NCBI GenBank assembly: GCA_027596075.1
Contig: JADGJC010000107.1
Span: 1-64,000 of the forward strand
From: Rhizophlyctis rosea
Lineage: Eukaryota > Chytridiomycota > Chytridiomycetes > Rhizophlyctidales > Rhizophlyctidaceae
Direction: 5' to 3'
DNA length: 64,000 nucleotides
Shown here: one piece after another, positions 9,067-21,160 of the stretch
Position numbering within the stretch: position 1 is the stretch's first letter
Layout of the letters: each line of letters opens with the position of its first letter
Made by a program: the position numbers and the translations under genes
Notes under the pieces: model-generated
Told to the model about the DNA's origin: nothing
The model's input: the letters and a program-made list of their open reading frames with translations, nothing else
Database searches by the model: none

Positions 9067-12000
9067 TCATATGTCCCACTCATGTCCACGTGTTGATGGA
9101 TCCCCAACATACCACTTCCAAAAGTTGTTGAAACTCCGCCCCCAATTTGCTGCACCCTGTTCCGCCTGCTGCTCCTTCAGTTGCATCTCACTCGCAACCT
9201 CCTCAAGCAATTTCTTCACCTCAACAACATCCAAATGATTCTCTCCACCATAAACCGCACGATATACCTCCAACGCCTCCCGCAGCATCTTTTCCGCCCT
9301 TTCCCAATCCCCTTTTTTCAAATGAACTTGACCTAAATACTTCATCGAATCCCCTACAAAAGCATGCCGCTCCTTCCCGTCATACACTTTAATCCGCACT
9401 TCAAGCGCCTCCGCATGATATGCCTCCGCAGCCTCTAAATCTCCCATATCAAACGACACGATTCCCATATACGTCAGTGACTCCGCTACAAACGCATTCA
9501 CCCGGCCCCCATACACAGCGGTGCGGATATCCAGAGCTTCAGAATGATATTGACGCGCAGCCACCAGATCTCCTTCTGCCTGAGCAAGCTTTCCCAAATT
9601 GCGCAAAGTGGTGGCGATGTACTTGTGTGGTTTGGTGCCATACAAGCCCTTCCGGATTGTCAGAGCCTCCTCGAACAGTGCACGCGCCGACACTAAATTC
9701 CGCTGCGCAATCTCTAGGCTACCCATATTGCTTAGCACCTCGGCCACCGGGCCGGCATTTTGTGTGCCACAGACGGCGACTTTGATTTGCAAGGCTTCCG
9801 AATAGAATTTGTGCGATTCCGAGTAAAAGCTTTCTGCGGGGGCGAGATCTCCCTGGAGTTTAGCGATGACGCCGAGATTGTTGAGGATGTTGGCGACGGG
9901 AAGGTTGTTGCGGCCGTTATGGTGGCGGGTGGTGAGGTTGAGTAGGAGCCTGCCGGCAAGGTTGGCTAGAGAGTGGTAGCGCATCATGTAGGCCATGTCC
10001 CATACGCGCTCGAGGAGAGTGATTGCGGGCGGCAAGGATTCAGCGGGAAGAATAGTGGAAGCCATTTCAGCTGCATGAAGGACGTGTGGGGTGAGAGTGG
10101 ATCCAAGTCGGAGGGCTGGGACTGAGAAGGTGTTGTTCTCCTTGACTGGAAAGAGGGTAACGAGAGCGGAGAGTGCGAGCATAAGGTGCGATTGCGTTGA
10201 TGAAGCCGGGTTCCCTGAGGGAGAGTGCGCCAGGATGTTGAGTGCAAGACCTTGAACTAGGGAGTGAATGGATATCTCTTTGAACTCTTTCCGAAGGAGT
10301 GACGTATTGTGGAGGAGGTTGAGGGCGGGGCGAGTATGATCAGGCTCTGCGATCTTGATTAGATCAAGCGGGATTTTGTCCGGAGCAAAGCATGCCACAA
10401 CGCCGAGAATAGTCCTTTTGTTCAAAGGGGTTCAGCTGACCCAGCCATTTTGACCAAGCAAGAAACAGCAAAATCACTTACAATGCAGCCTTCCCAACAC
10501 CTCCTTGTCCCGCCAACGCCTCCACCTGCATCCCAATCACCCCAACCAACGAATCCGGATACTCGCTCCCATCACTTCGCCTCTCCAAACCCCTCTCATA
10601 CATCTCCAAAAACTCCACGAAACTCTCAATCCTCTCCTTATTACAAAGAGACGCAACTTGTTCTATCGCCAGAGGATACCCATCCAGTCTGCTCATCAAC
10701 TCTTCAAACGCTTTCCGCTCGATTGGGTCTGCAAGTATCGCTTCGCAGCCTCTGATCCTGTCCCGGAGGAAGCGTTCAGTGGAGATGGGGCTCCACTTGC
10801 CAATGATTTCGAGCTGAGTGTTCATGGTGAAAATCTCGCCGATTTGGTCGTTGCGGGAGGTGATGATGGCGTGGCCGGCAATTTTGATACTGTATTTGGT
10901 AGGGAAGATCGCGCTGACAGTATCAATCTCGTCCGCATTGTCGATGATCAGAAGGTAGTCTGTGTGGGAGGCCAAGTATTTCAAGTAGAATGGATACATG
11001 GTATTGTGATCAACTTCATCGTCTTTTCCGATTAGGCTCAGTATGATGCAAGAATCCCTGATAGCGTCGGCAGCCGATTGAAAGGAGGTGCAGGGAATCC
11101 AGAGAATGTGACTATACTTTTCCGAATGAAGATGCGCATATTGGATGGCAATAGAGGTTTTACCAATCCCGCCGGGACCCGCTAGGACGATGACGCCCGT
11201 TGTTGAGAAGGCAACAGAGATCTTGGATATGGTGGACTCTCGACCCGTGAAGTTTCTGGGAGGTTGGTGCGGAAGGAGCGCAGTTTTCAATGCGAAAGCT
11301 GTATGTATCGGTTGAGTGAAGAGGCTCGTCATAGCAGCTTCCTGTTGACATTATTTGAACAGACTAACCTGCAGTTTTTGGCCGCTCATAAGGTGTTGCA
11401 TCCGCTCCAGAAAACGCAGCTTGGAAAAGATCGAGAACGTTGTCAACGACAATGGGGATTTTGTGCGGGTCCAGGTCGGCACCCTGGAGCTTGAAGAGAT
11501 CCGACATTGTTTCTGATGCATCCAGTCCGGATGCGACGTGAGTCCGTGGTGAGACTAATCCGAAAGGATTACAAGGGAGAAGAGCCGGTCGCGCTTTTGT
11601 GGTTGAGGAAGAAGCAGTCAGGGAAGGCGAAGGTGGAGGCGTTAGGTCGGCAACGGGAACAACTCTTTGGTATGACCTTGGAGGAGTAAGTCAGTTCTAT
11701 GAGTCTGAGTGAAGCCGCATGGATAAACGATGGAATAGTGAGGAGGGCATGTACACACCCGACAAAGACAGGGAACAGTACACACTCCCCCTTCTTATTC
11801 CTCCGCAAACCCTGTTCAATTTCCAACAACACATTATCTTTCTCCCCTCTCTCCAGCTTGCGATTCATGGTATGTATGGACTCCTCACTGATCAGATACA
11901 CAATAAGATCGCTGCCCAACAACCCATTCAGAAACCCATCCTCCCAATTCTGCGAACGATTGATGCACATCTTATCGAGGTATACACAGAAGGAAGACGT

Positions 12001-12186
12001 GCAATTTGGCCATCGATTGTGCGCGGCTCGCTCCAATGCGTAGAAAAAGGATTCAACAAGGGGGGCGTCTGGTTCATGGCGGTAAGATAGGAAAATGACG
12101 TGGCGGTTCTGTTTGTGGGAGTCGCATATCCACACAGTGGTTGCGGCTGTTACGGTATTTGGGATTTCTTCCGTGTATCGGATCAT
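9067..12186 (-). CDS. TIR-NB-ARC-TPR (STAND / NLR-like) protein
   Basis: Four exons, 12186-11759, 11676-11369, 11298-10482 and 10414-9067, sum to 2901 nt and encode 966 residues; introns are 82, 70 and 67 nt. Residues about 28-143 form a TIR domain: HVIFLSYR, VYLDKMCIN, NWEDGFLNGLLGSDLIVYLIS, and DNVLLEIEQGL. Glu122 (or 124) sits where the NADase glutamate of catalytic TIRs lies. A Pro/Ser linker leads to NB-ARC: Walker A GPGGIGKTS (286-294), Walker B YLLIIDNADE (360-369), AIITSRN, GLPL-like DGYPLAIEQ, and winged-helix MHD-like SIHSLVQ (His568). The C-terminal part carries about five kinesin-light-chain-type TPRs of about 42 residues (for example AVYGGRVNAFVAESLTYMG). By family knowledge, TPRs sense a ligand, NB-ARC oligomerises on ATP, and TIR signals or cleaves NAD+. 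Its role here in immunity, self-recognition or cell death is inferred. No membrane segment is seen. Confidence 0.88.
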
Positions 12187-14632
12187 TGTCAGAGATTTCC
12201 GTCCCTCACAGAAGCTAAGGAAGTCTTGCTATTGTGAGAAATCCGGAAGACTATACTATATGATCCGTCTTCGTGACCAATGCGGTCACTCGTATTGTCA
12301 GAATGTGAAAAGGAGTTTTTCTGGGTTACCGCTAAGGACAATGGCAATTTATGTTGTCTTCTTGACACGTTCCAAGATATGACTATCAGCCGCTGCAGTT
12401 TTCATGGGCGTCTCATCAAAGTGCAAAGCCCTGACGCCTGAGGCTCAAATCAGTCGGCAACTTGCGGGCCGACCAGTGACACATTCGTATTACAAGCTTC
12501 CTGCGAGCAGGGGTGGGTGGCACGACTTCTGAGAAGGAATCGTGAAAGAAGGGGTTTGACGTGACTTCCGTTGCTCCTACAATCTTCAAAATGGAATGGA
12601 GTGTGCAAGAAGCCCAATAGTTAGCTCGCACTTACTTACGGCTCAAATGGTGTGCCACGAGGCGGTAGACTGGCAGAGAAGAGCAGCCACCGATACAGGC
12701 AATGGGCCTTCATAGCATCATTGCATGAAAACTGTTCGCTGCATTTTCACCAACAAATGCCCACTTACTCAACGGACTTCGGGGAGTCTCGACGCGTTGC
12801 ACTCTTCTTTACAGTTTTTATCCGGATTCGACGTGCTCAGGACGAAGGACCCCATATTGCAGGCAAGTGCAAAAAATCGATAGACCAATTAAGGAATGAT
12901 AGTGCATACTTCGAATCTGTCTAATAACATTCAATTGTAAAAGGTCTACGTCCTGGCCGTGTTTGCAATCATCTGCTCGTTGGAACGTTGTTGTTCATCC
13001 CATGACAAGGACCCTGGGATGACATAATGCGGCACAGTCATTCTATAGTCAATCACTTCAGCTTATGAGGCTTAGTGCCTCGCCTCCAAGGCTGAACTGC
13101 CCTAAAAGATCCACGCACGTGGTCGTGATAACCCAACACTGATCACCGTCGTTGTTCCTGTTTTCTTTCCCCCGTAACATTCACCAATTTCTTCGCAACC
13201 ATCGACACATTATCACGAAACCATCCAATCCATCCCCCAACTTGCTTTGTTGACGTTTGGCACCTATCTTGGTAAGTCTGCCACTTCACGGCTTGCTCAC
13301 AGCACTTTCTAAACCTCCCATGCTGCAGTCTTTCCCTCCTAAACCACCTCAAACCGCCCATCTTCACAAACACTTGTTGCAACCTGACTTTCTCATCCCA
13401 TCCACGCAAGGTCTCCATCCATCCATCCTCGTTTTGCATCTTAGCTATCTTTCTCACCTTCGTTTGACCAATCGCACGACATACCTAGTCCACCGACGTC
13501 TCGGCAGGCACATTCCGTCGCGGTCTCACCATCTCCGGTTCTCCACTTCAAGGTTCACTCTATGTCGATTCCTCCTTCTTCTTTCCTATGGCTTCGTGGT
13601 AACTGCAGTCCCTTTTTAGATTCGGCGCGGACGAGCGGCATCGAGGCAGGTCGGAAACCCCCCGCATCAAAAGGTAGCCCTGGCTGGGCCGGCTACAGTG
13701 GAGTGTGGTACCTGTTTGCTTCGGCGACAGGATGCGCACTTCACCCGCACACACTGGCATCGTCTTTAACCCGAACCCTGATCTTCGTTGATTCCGCAAG
13801 GCCAGGCCGGTACCTGCACGAGCAGGGTGGCGACACAGATAGACTTTGCTGAATCTTCGGAGACGGCAGGTCGTTTCCTGCGGGGGAAGTCTGTGTTCTT
13901 TGCGTTTTGGCGATTGCGATGGCAAGGGGGTCGTGTGCTGATCACGAATTGTATTCATGTGAGGCAATTTCATCCTTGATTGCGGGTAAGCTTGCAGCAA
14001 TGGTATGAGTTGGAAAAGCTTGGTTCTAAATATTACCACTCCCAGGCCGACAACAACGCCATTACCGCACAATACCTTTCCAAGATTAGGAGGGTGAAGG
14101 AGGGATGGTGACGGGTATGGACTCCTAGATCAGAAATACTACTTGTATGTATAAATAGACTCTGCCTTGGGGAGATACCTCGGCACCACAATTTTGGCTT
14201 CTTGCAATCCTGTAAGAAGTTCAGAAACGTCGTGATCGGGGTTGATCTCTTGACAGTTCGACATCATGACCCCCTTTAGGGGCATGTGCCGGCTGGGGTC
14301 ATAGAATAGACACCTGCCCCGCCCGGGGGGGGGGGATTGGTTGTAGGTTGAACTTTTTGGTTATTCTACAAAGAAACTTTCATCATGATACCAGTTGCAA
14401 ATTGATGGTGCTGTCATTGTTCAATGTTCTCGAGCCAATGTCATATGATATGTAAAGTTGAGAAACAGCTAACGTGGTCAAGGGACAGCGCATAGCCCCC
14501 AACGTTACAGATGGTGTAGAAAGATGATTTAATGAGTTCGTGAAGACTATGATGGTATTATGAGAATACTTCAAACACAAGCAGATAAGTCGCAAACGTC
14601 CGTCCACCCGTCACGTCCTCCAAAGAACGATG
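12187..14632. other. Gene-poor 2.4 kb region
   Basis: I recognise no gene. Minus-strand open frames at 13143-13457 and 13560-14072 show splice-like signals but no closed model. An 11-G run at 14325-14335 sits beside an imperfect CCCCC/GGGG palindrome near 14268-14290. The part next to 12187 is the upstream region of the TIR-NB-ARC-TPR gene. Confidence 0.45.
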
Positions 14633-17054
14633 CTAATCTCCCCAATGAACTCCCCGCACATCTCCCTTTGGCTTTCTGTCCGTCCTCTCAGAAACAGGTA
14701 CCTTGTCGCCTCGTCCTTCCTTCTCCAACGGTTCTCCTTCCTTCCATCCTTGCTCCTTCATCAATTTTACGCCAGATGCCCCGGGGACTTTGTTCCCATC
14801 CGGCGGCGGCAAACCTGGCTTCCAAAACGGGAGCGTAGAAGTCGCATGTTCAAAGGCAGCGGTTACGTCCTGCGCCTTCACTGGTCTGGAACCCGATATT
14901 GTAGCACCAAACTGATGTCGCGCACCATCCACGCTTTCCGCTGCCGGAGCGGTATCCGCCGCCGTCCGCGCCGACCCCGCCAAACACTCAATATCCATCG
15001 ACAGCGTCAAAATTGTCCCAACAACACCCAAATCCTTGATCCTCAACTGCGAAATATCCTGCCCAAACTGCTTCTCAATTGCCTTCAGATCGGCATAACT
15101 CTTTTGGTCGTGTACGAAGTTGATGCTGACGCCCGTGCGGCCGAAACGTCCCGTACGTCCGATACGGCGGAGGTAGGCTTTATAGTCTGGGCGCGACTTA
15201 CGGTCCAGTGGGAAGTCCATCCTAGTCAGCAAGAACAGATCAATCTAACGCATTTTCAGATGGGAGGCGAGGTCAATGATGTCTTACGTGAATAAAATAT
15301 CTACTTCACCAATATCCAAAGTCCGATCCACGGTCTGCGTCGTAATGAGAACCTTTTTCCGTCCGTCACGGAAATCGGCCATAGCCTTGTCACGATCGGT
15401 CTCGTCGTACTTCCCGGTCAGTACTAGGCATTCATGCCCCTTGGCTTGCATGCGGTGGGCTAGCGCATCTGCCACGTCACGTTGCTACAACAAAACAAGA
15501 GGTTCGTCAGTCTATACCTATGATTGGATGGAAGAATGAAAACGAAGACATGAACATACACGAACGAAGACGATACTCTGGCCGACGGTCAAAAGCCCGT
15601 AAATCGCGATCAAGACTTCGACCTTGTGCTCCTCGTTCTTACAGTCCATATAGAACTGTTTGATCCCTTCCACGGACAATTCTTCTTGCCGAAGCGAGAT
15701 CATGTTGGCATCAGGTGCTATTCTGTCCGCAAAAGCTCGAAACAGCGTTGAGAAGTCCGATGTGATTAGGATTCGTTGACAGGTTTTTGGAACGACCCTT
15801 TTGATACGGATACACGTGAGTATTCAATTTCTATTTCATATTGCATCCAGCTAGTTCTTCGAAGTACTCACTTTGAAATCTCTATATATGCATGCAATGT
15901 CTCCGGTTGATCCAGCATGTTGTCGGCTTCGTCCAAAACGAATATCGACACAGAATCCAACCCAAAGCGAGCTTTCTTGATGAGTTTCAACACCGTCCCC
16001 GCCGTCCCAACAACAATTTGACCTCCCATGACATCTCCTCGTTCCAAGGTCCTCGGCAAAGCGAACTGCGTTACGACCGAAGTATATGTGCAAATGTTTT
16101 CAATGACCTGCATTGTGCTCTCCGCAGCAGCTTCGGAAGACGTCAAGTACAAGACTTGCGGCGCGTTGATCTTTGCGTGGACGCGGTCGATTATGGAGAT
16201 GGCGGCCGCACAGGTTTTACCGGAGCGAGAGGTTGAATGGGGAACTAGACTTTTCTGAGGTTTTAGGATTATGAGCGGCAATGCTAGTTTCTGGATTCCG
16301 GATGGACGGGAAAACCCCATTCGCGAGATCCCTTTTGCAACGTCCGTTTGAAATGCTAAGTCGTGAAACTTCGAGATACCAAAAGAAGCGTCAAGACATT
16401 TGCCGTACGTCCTGTCCTCGGACAATTTGATTTCGATCTTTTCGTTGGTGTCCGGGCTAAGACCGCGCAATGCAGTGTTGGGTGGAGGGCGCGTTTGATC
16501 GTGCTCATCGCCATTGGTTGTGGTCGTTAAGCGCACCAGGTCTTCCGTCAGCTCCTTCGAACGCTTCGCTTCTTTTTGTTTATCTTTCCTGCAGGACGAT
16601 TTTGTCGGAGGCGGTGGAGGGAGAGCATCAATAATGTCGTTGATGCTGGAGTCGACGTCTGTGGTTGTTGCAAAAGAAGGAGTCCGCTCCACCCTTGGAG
16701 CCAAATAGAATATTCGATTGTAAGTTTTGTCGTTCCGTTCCACTAGGATTTTTGCTGGTGCTACAAAGCTGAATTTGGCGAAAATCTGGCAAACTCGTCT
16801 GCAACGGTATGATCAGAAAGTTGGTAAGTCCACAGAACGTTGAATACATACTCCTGCGCCTTATCCACAGTCTGCCGGCTTGGAGACGCAGTTGGCCAAT
16901 AGGCGGTGAGTTTGCCGTTCTTCAGTATCCAGCGAATGCTCGTCGCGAACGTGTCTTCTTCAACCTCGGTACATAGTTTCCGCCAACCGTTTGTTGGAAG
17001 ATGGTCGGCAAGGTGGCGGCGGTCAATATCCCTAATACCGTATTGACTTGTCAT
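14633..17054 (-). CDS. Divergent DBP5/DDX19-like DEAD-box protein with G-patch-like tail
   Basis: Five exons, 17054-16852, 16798-15872, 15797-15560, 15484-15288 and 15221-14633, sum to 2154 nt (717 residues). The helicase core clearly belongs to the DBP5/DDX19 group (mRNA export at the nuclear pore): Q-motif MGFSRPSGIQKLALP, DEAD box VLDEADNMLD, EELSVEGIKQFYMDCKNEEH, GLLTVGQSIVFV and motif VI YLRRIGRTGRFGRTG. Several motifs are eroded. Motif I reads STSRSGKT instead of SxSGTGKT, motif Ia (PTRELA) is SSEAAAE, motif III (SAT) is TSD, and motif V has DRTLDIG instead of ARGIDV. The C-terminus, LMKEQGWKEGEPLEKEGRG, resembles a G-patch. The N-terminal 90 residues are unrecognised. An in-frame upstream ATG at 17216 is the alternative start. 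Weak or no ATPase activity is inferred. Confidence 0.78.
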
Positions 17055-17306
17055 ATTGGTCCACGCTGTGAACAGGAGTGTTGTCAAACTGAGTGGAATT
17101 CGTTTGGAAGAGATGCTACCATGGCACTTGCAGTACTTGCCTAGCCCGCACTTGTGACTTTGGAGTTTGTTTGTTGTGTCACCGTGTCCGGGATTCCGGT
17201 CATCCTGCTGCGCCATCTGTCGGCGATGAAATCATTGATCGTCTCATATGTCCATCTTTGCACTGTGCATTTCACCCATCTAGGGACATATTGTTTCAGA
17301 CCCACA
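17055..17306. promoter_or_regulatory. Shared divergent promoter
   Basis: About 250 bp separate the start codons of the DEAD-box-like gene (minus) and the Brc1-like gene (plus), so both promoters must lie here. If the DEAD-box-like protein starts at 17216 the gap shrinks to about 90 bp. No clear TATA box is visible. Confidence 0.45.
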
Positions 17307-20300
17307 ATGAAGCAGGCTGGCCTGGGACCAGTTCTTGTGGACACTTCTCTCTCTGTTATCGAAGAAGTGGATGCGAAAGAAAAAGTTGTTCACTGGCTAG
17401 ACAGCTTGGACATGGACAAACCTATGGTGGACTCGTCCCTGACGAGCGAAAACGTCGAGACGGGCGGTGCAGCGGGTAGAAATTCTGCGACTGCCAGCGA
17501 CTTGTTCCGCGCAGTTTTGTATTGGGTCTCACCATACCTGGGCGAACGAAGGGTCAAACAGGTGTGTGAATAGCCTTCCTCCTGTTTGCGTACAGTTTCT
17601 GGAACTCACTGCTCAAGAAACACCGTAGCTGAGCTCCATCCTCGACGCCCACGGTGCCCATCCAGTCTTCGTGGATGCGGAAGGACAGTTCAGCAATGGG
17701 AATCCTACCCACATAATCTCAAAAGACTTGGACTTCCCGCAATATCACGCCGCCGTCACCGAAGGTGTCACTATTGTCGCGGTAAAGCTCACACTTGTAG
17801 GTCATGGTGTCAGGCGCAGAATCTCATCCTTTTCTTTGTGCAGCCGAGCTGGGTCGAAAGTGCTGCATTAAACGAGACTGTACATAGGTAAACAACTTTG
17901 TTTACCTGATGAATTTTTCAAGTAACTAAACTCAGCCAAAGTCCAGAGTTTCATTCTGCGGACCCGAAGAAGTTCTTTTCGGGATTCGTTGTCAGCACTT
18001 GCCAGGTAGACCTTATTCCATAGGATCATAGTCATGGACATACACCATCTAAGCACTTGACTCAGATCCCTTCTGGTGATCGAGAAGCAATTTTTGGAGG
18101 TGTGGAGGCTGCGGGCGGCCAATGGCGGACAGAGCTCAAAAAGGACGTGACGCACCTGGTTGCACTGAAAGCACAAGGGGTAAGGGGATCCGCTCGCCAT
18201 CTCCAGCATCATTTGTCACTGAACGATATGCACATTTAGCCGGACTATGAAGAAGCAGTGCGAAGGAGCATCATCATACTCCTACCGCATTACTTCGACG
18301 ACTGTTTTCGTTTGGGAAGAAGATGCAGAGAGGATATGTATGTATTTCCGAATCCAAAACTACTTAGCCTGGATCCCAGCGATCTGATATCGCCAAAATT
18401 AACATCTGGAATTGTGCAACGCAGTGAGTTGTTCCGTGACCACAGAGTAACAATGGTGCATTTCTGAATCATCTGTAATAGCTATCTCCGACGCCGATGC
18501 AGACCCATACTTCTTGCGACATCACATCTTCTACCTGGGAGATGATTTGGATGTCGTCGAGAACGATCGTCAGATCGTTATTCGACGCTTACGGACACAT
18601 GGAGCTACGGTTGTCGATCAATATAGTGATGAAGTCACTTGTGTGGTACTTGGGAAGCGAACTGGGGCTGTGTATGCTCATGTACGTAGCAAGCTTTTCT
18701 GATTCGAAGTCAGACACCTACTTACAGTGTCGAACCAGGCTGAGACAAATAGCAAATTGGTTGGGTCATTTCGATGGTTAAAAGAAGTGATCAAAACACG
18801 TGAATTGATATCTCCAAGAAGTCGACTTCTGCTTTATGTGAGTATGGGCTGTTGCGAATGATCTGCTAGAGTCGGAACTAACGGTGATGACGCTGCAGCC
18901 TGTGCCTCCAACGCCCGTCCCTGGAATGGAGAATTTGGTAAGGATTGATGGTGTCGATAACGCTTGGCTGCATGCTAGTTTAACCTGTGACGCGTTAGAC
19001 GATCGCTCTCACAAACTACATAAGTCCAGCACGAGACGACATTGAAGACATGGTTCTGCAAATGGGTGCCAAATTCACGAAATCAATGTCGGCAGAGAAT
19101 ACACATCTGATATGTTGCGTGTAAGTTGTGTCCCAAAGCTCACCTGTCTTGCATTTCCTCACACGTGCCTATAGACCCGCTGGAGAGAAATATAACCGCG
19201 CCATACAATGGAATCTGCAAGTCGTAAACCACCTGTGGGTCGAGGATTGCTACATCCATTGGACACGTCAAAGCGAAGCCAGACCTTATTACGTACACTT
19301 TCCATCCGGCCTTGGAGCGCTAGTGGGTAGCGTTTCACTGCCACTGGAGGAAGTGAACAAATGGGTGATTAGGGCTGGCGCTGAGATAGAAGAGATTCCG
19401 GAAGAGGTTCCGGACCAACGACTGGTGTCTCCGTCTGCTACTGTTTCAGAGGTTCATAGAACATCTGATATTGAAGGGATTGCGGAGCAGCAAAGAACAA
19501 GTGGTAGTCATCCCCCGGCCGATTCGGCAACGATCGTACCGACTGATTTGTCATCCAAAGCCCTTCGTAAAAGCCTCAGCAAGGAGTCTCCTACTCTGAC
19601 GGCGCGGGTCGTGAAGGACGCGGACAAGTCGGAACCAAAAGCAGCACGTACTGCATCTGTTTCCGAAGAGCCGCCTATAGATCTAACCACACCAACAACA
19701 ACACAAACAACACAAAGGAAGTCCATCCGTTCACGTCCCTCCTCCAACCCACCCGCATCGCACATCACGGAGCAGCCATCGTCGGATGCGGACACCGTAA
19801 GACCCAGTGAATCCATATCCAATGCGCCGCGGCCAAAAGGTCGTCCGAAACGGGCATCAGGTGCTGCGGATGAGTCGGCTGAGCCAACCGCAGGGCCAAG
19901 CGGTCGCTCAAAGCGAGCATCAACTGCTGCGGCGGAATCGGCTCAGCTAACTCCGCCTCCGGAGCCTTCATCATCCCGAGCGGGGAGCAGCAGCCGAGCG
20001 GGAAAGAAACGCGCAAACGTCGAGGTCGTTGTGGATAAACCTGCGGAACCTTCTGCGAAGAAGCGACGGGTTGTAGCGGACAAACCGGTTCCGAAGATTT
20101 TGGCGTTTACGGGGTTCAAATTGACGGCACAGGAGTTGAAGGTAAGATGCATTTTTGGAGGGCGGTCGTTTCCAACATGCTGAATCCTTTTTTGGATAGG
20201 ATATTGGAGTCCTTGATTTCCAAATGGCTGACCACGTTGAGGATTGCACTCATCTAGTCGCGACGAAAGCGGCACGAACGGAAAAGTTCCTGACTGCTCT

Positions 20301-20939
20301 TAGTCTAGGAAAGACCATCATGCGCAAAGGATGGGTAGATGATAGTATTGCTGCCAAGACATGGCTAGGTGTGTATCCAATGGGGGCGGAAAGGAGTAAG
20401 CTGAATGGTGAACTCAATATGCAAGCTAATCGGAAACACTTGCAGATGAGGACGAATACTGGTTAAGGGATCAGGATATGGAAGCAAGGCACGGGTTCAA
20501 CCTCCGCGAATCGGTCATGCGTGCGCGGAGGAAGAAGCTTTTGGAGGGGTATTCTGTGTATGCTACGGCGCATGTTATGCCTGATCCGGGGACGTTGCAG
20601 CGGATTGTTGAGGCTGCTGGTGGGACGGTAAGATGGGGGGCAGTCACCTTTTTCGCTGTCATCTGAGACTTCGAGCATGAACACTATACTAACGATCGTA
20701 ATCATATTCCACAGTTCCTCCCAAAACTCCCGCAAAGAGCCCTCAAACAAATGCTAAACGAGAAATCACCTTCGCACATCGACAAGGAGAAGTTGATTGT
20801 TATTTCGGTTGAGAAGGATAGCATTCAGCATCCGCCGTTTGTGGAGGCGAGGATTTTGATTTATCAGTCGGAGTTTTTGTTGACGGGGTTGTTAAGGCAG
20901 AAGTTGCCGGTTGGGGATGAGTCGTTTGCTTTGACGTAA
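17307..20939 (+). CDS. brc1: Brc1/Rtt107/PTIP-family multi-BRCT protein
   Basis: Fourteen exons sum to 2823 nt (940 residues): 17307-17561, 17629-17781, 17844-17887, 17936-18005, 18066-18179, 18240-18423, 18482-18681, 18739-18837, 18899-18937, 18999-19120, 19175-20141, 20200-20368, 20446-20627, 20715-20939. About six BRCT repeats are visible. The N-terminal ones hold KKFFSGFVVST, FGGVEAAGGQW, and ILLPHYFDDCFRLGRRC. The next reads SPARDDIEDMVLQMGAKFT...ENTHLICC, then NHLWVEDCYIHW. The C-terminal pair has ILAFTGF...DCTHLVATKAARTEKFL and EGYSVYATAHV...LRQKLPVG. A long Ser/Pro/Lys linker with AT-hook-like RPKGRPKR separates the two groups. Family members bind phosphorylated histone H2A and recruit repair factors at stalled replication forks. 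The start follows the last in-frame ATG before conserved sequence. All junctions are GT-AG. Confidence 0.85.
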
Positions 20940-21160
20940 GGGGTGGTGTGGTGTGTGGGGGGAAGAGGTGTGTGGGGGGAAGGGGATGTGGGGTGTTGAT
21001 TGGTGTTTTAGGCACTGTTTTATATTTTCTTTGGTATTTTTTGTGTAGTATTCTTTTCTAGTATGTAAATGAGGAATAGGGCGGCCGTATTTGGAAGCAA
21101 TGCAGTATGTGTAGTATCTCTCAATTCACCAAATATCCAAATGAAGCTTTACATGCTCTG

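Noticed and set aside
13560..14072. Possible Zn(II)2Cys6 transcription factor (CASCRRSK on the minus strand)
   Set aside because: The cysteine spacing does not fit C-x2-C-x6-C after any splice I could find, and upstream stops remain.
18739..18837. Suspected homopolymer frameshift in the Brc1-like gene
   Set aside because: Recounting the A run showed the frame is intact; the exon is exactly 99 nt.
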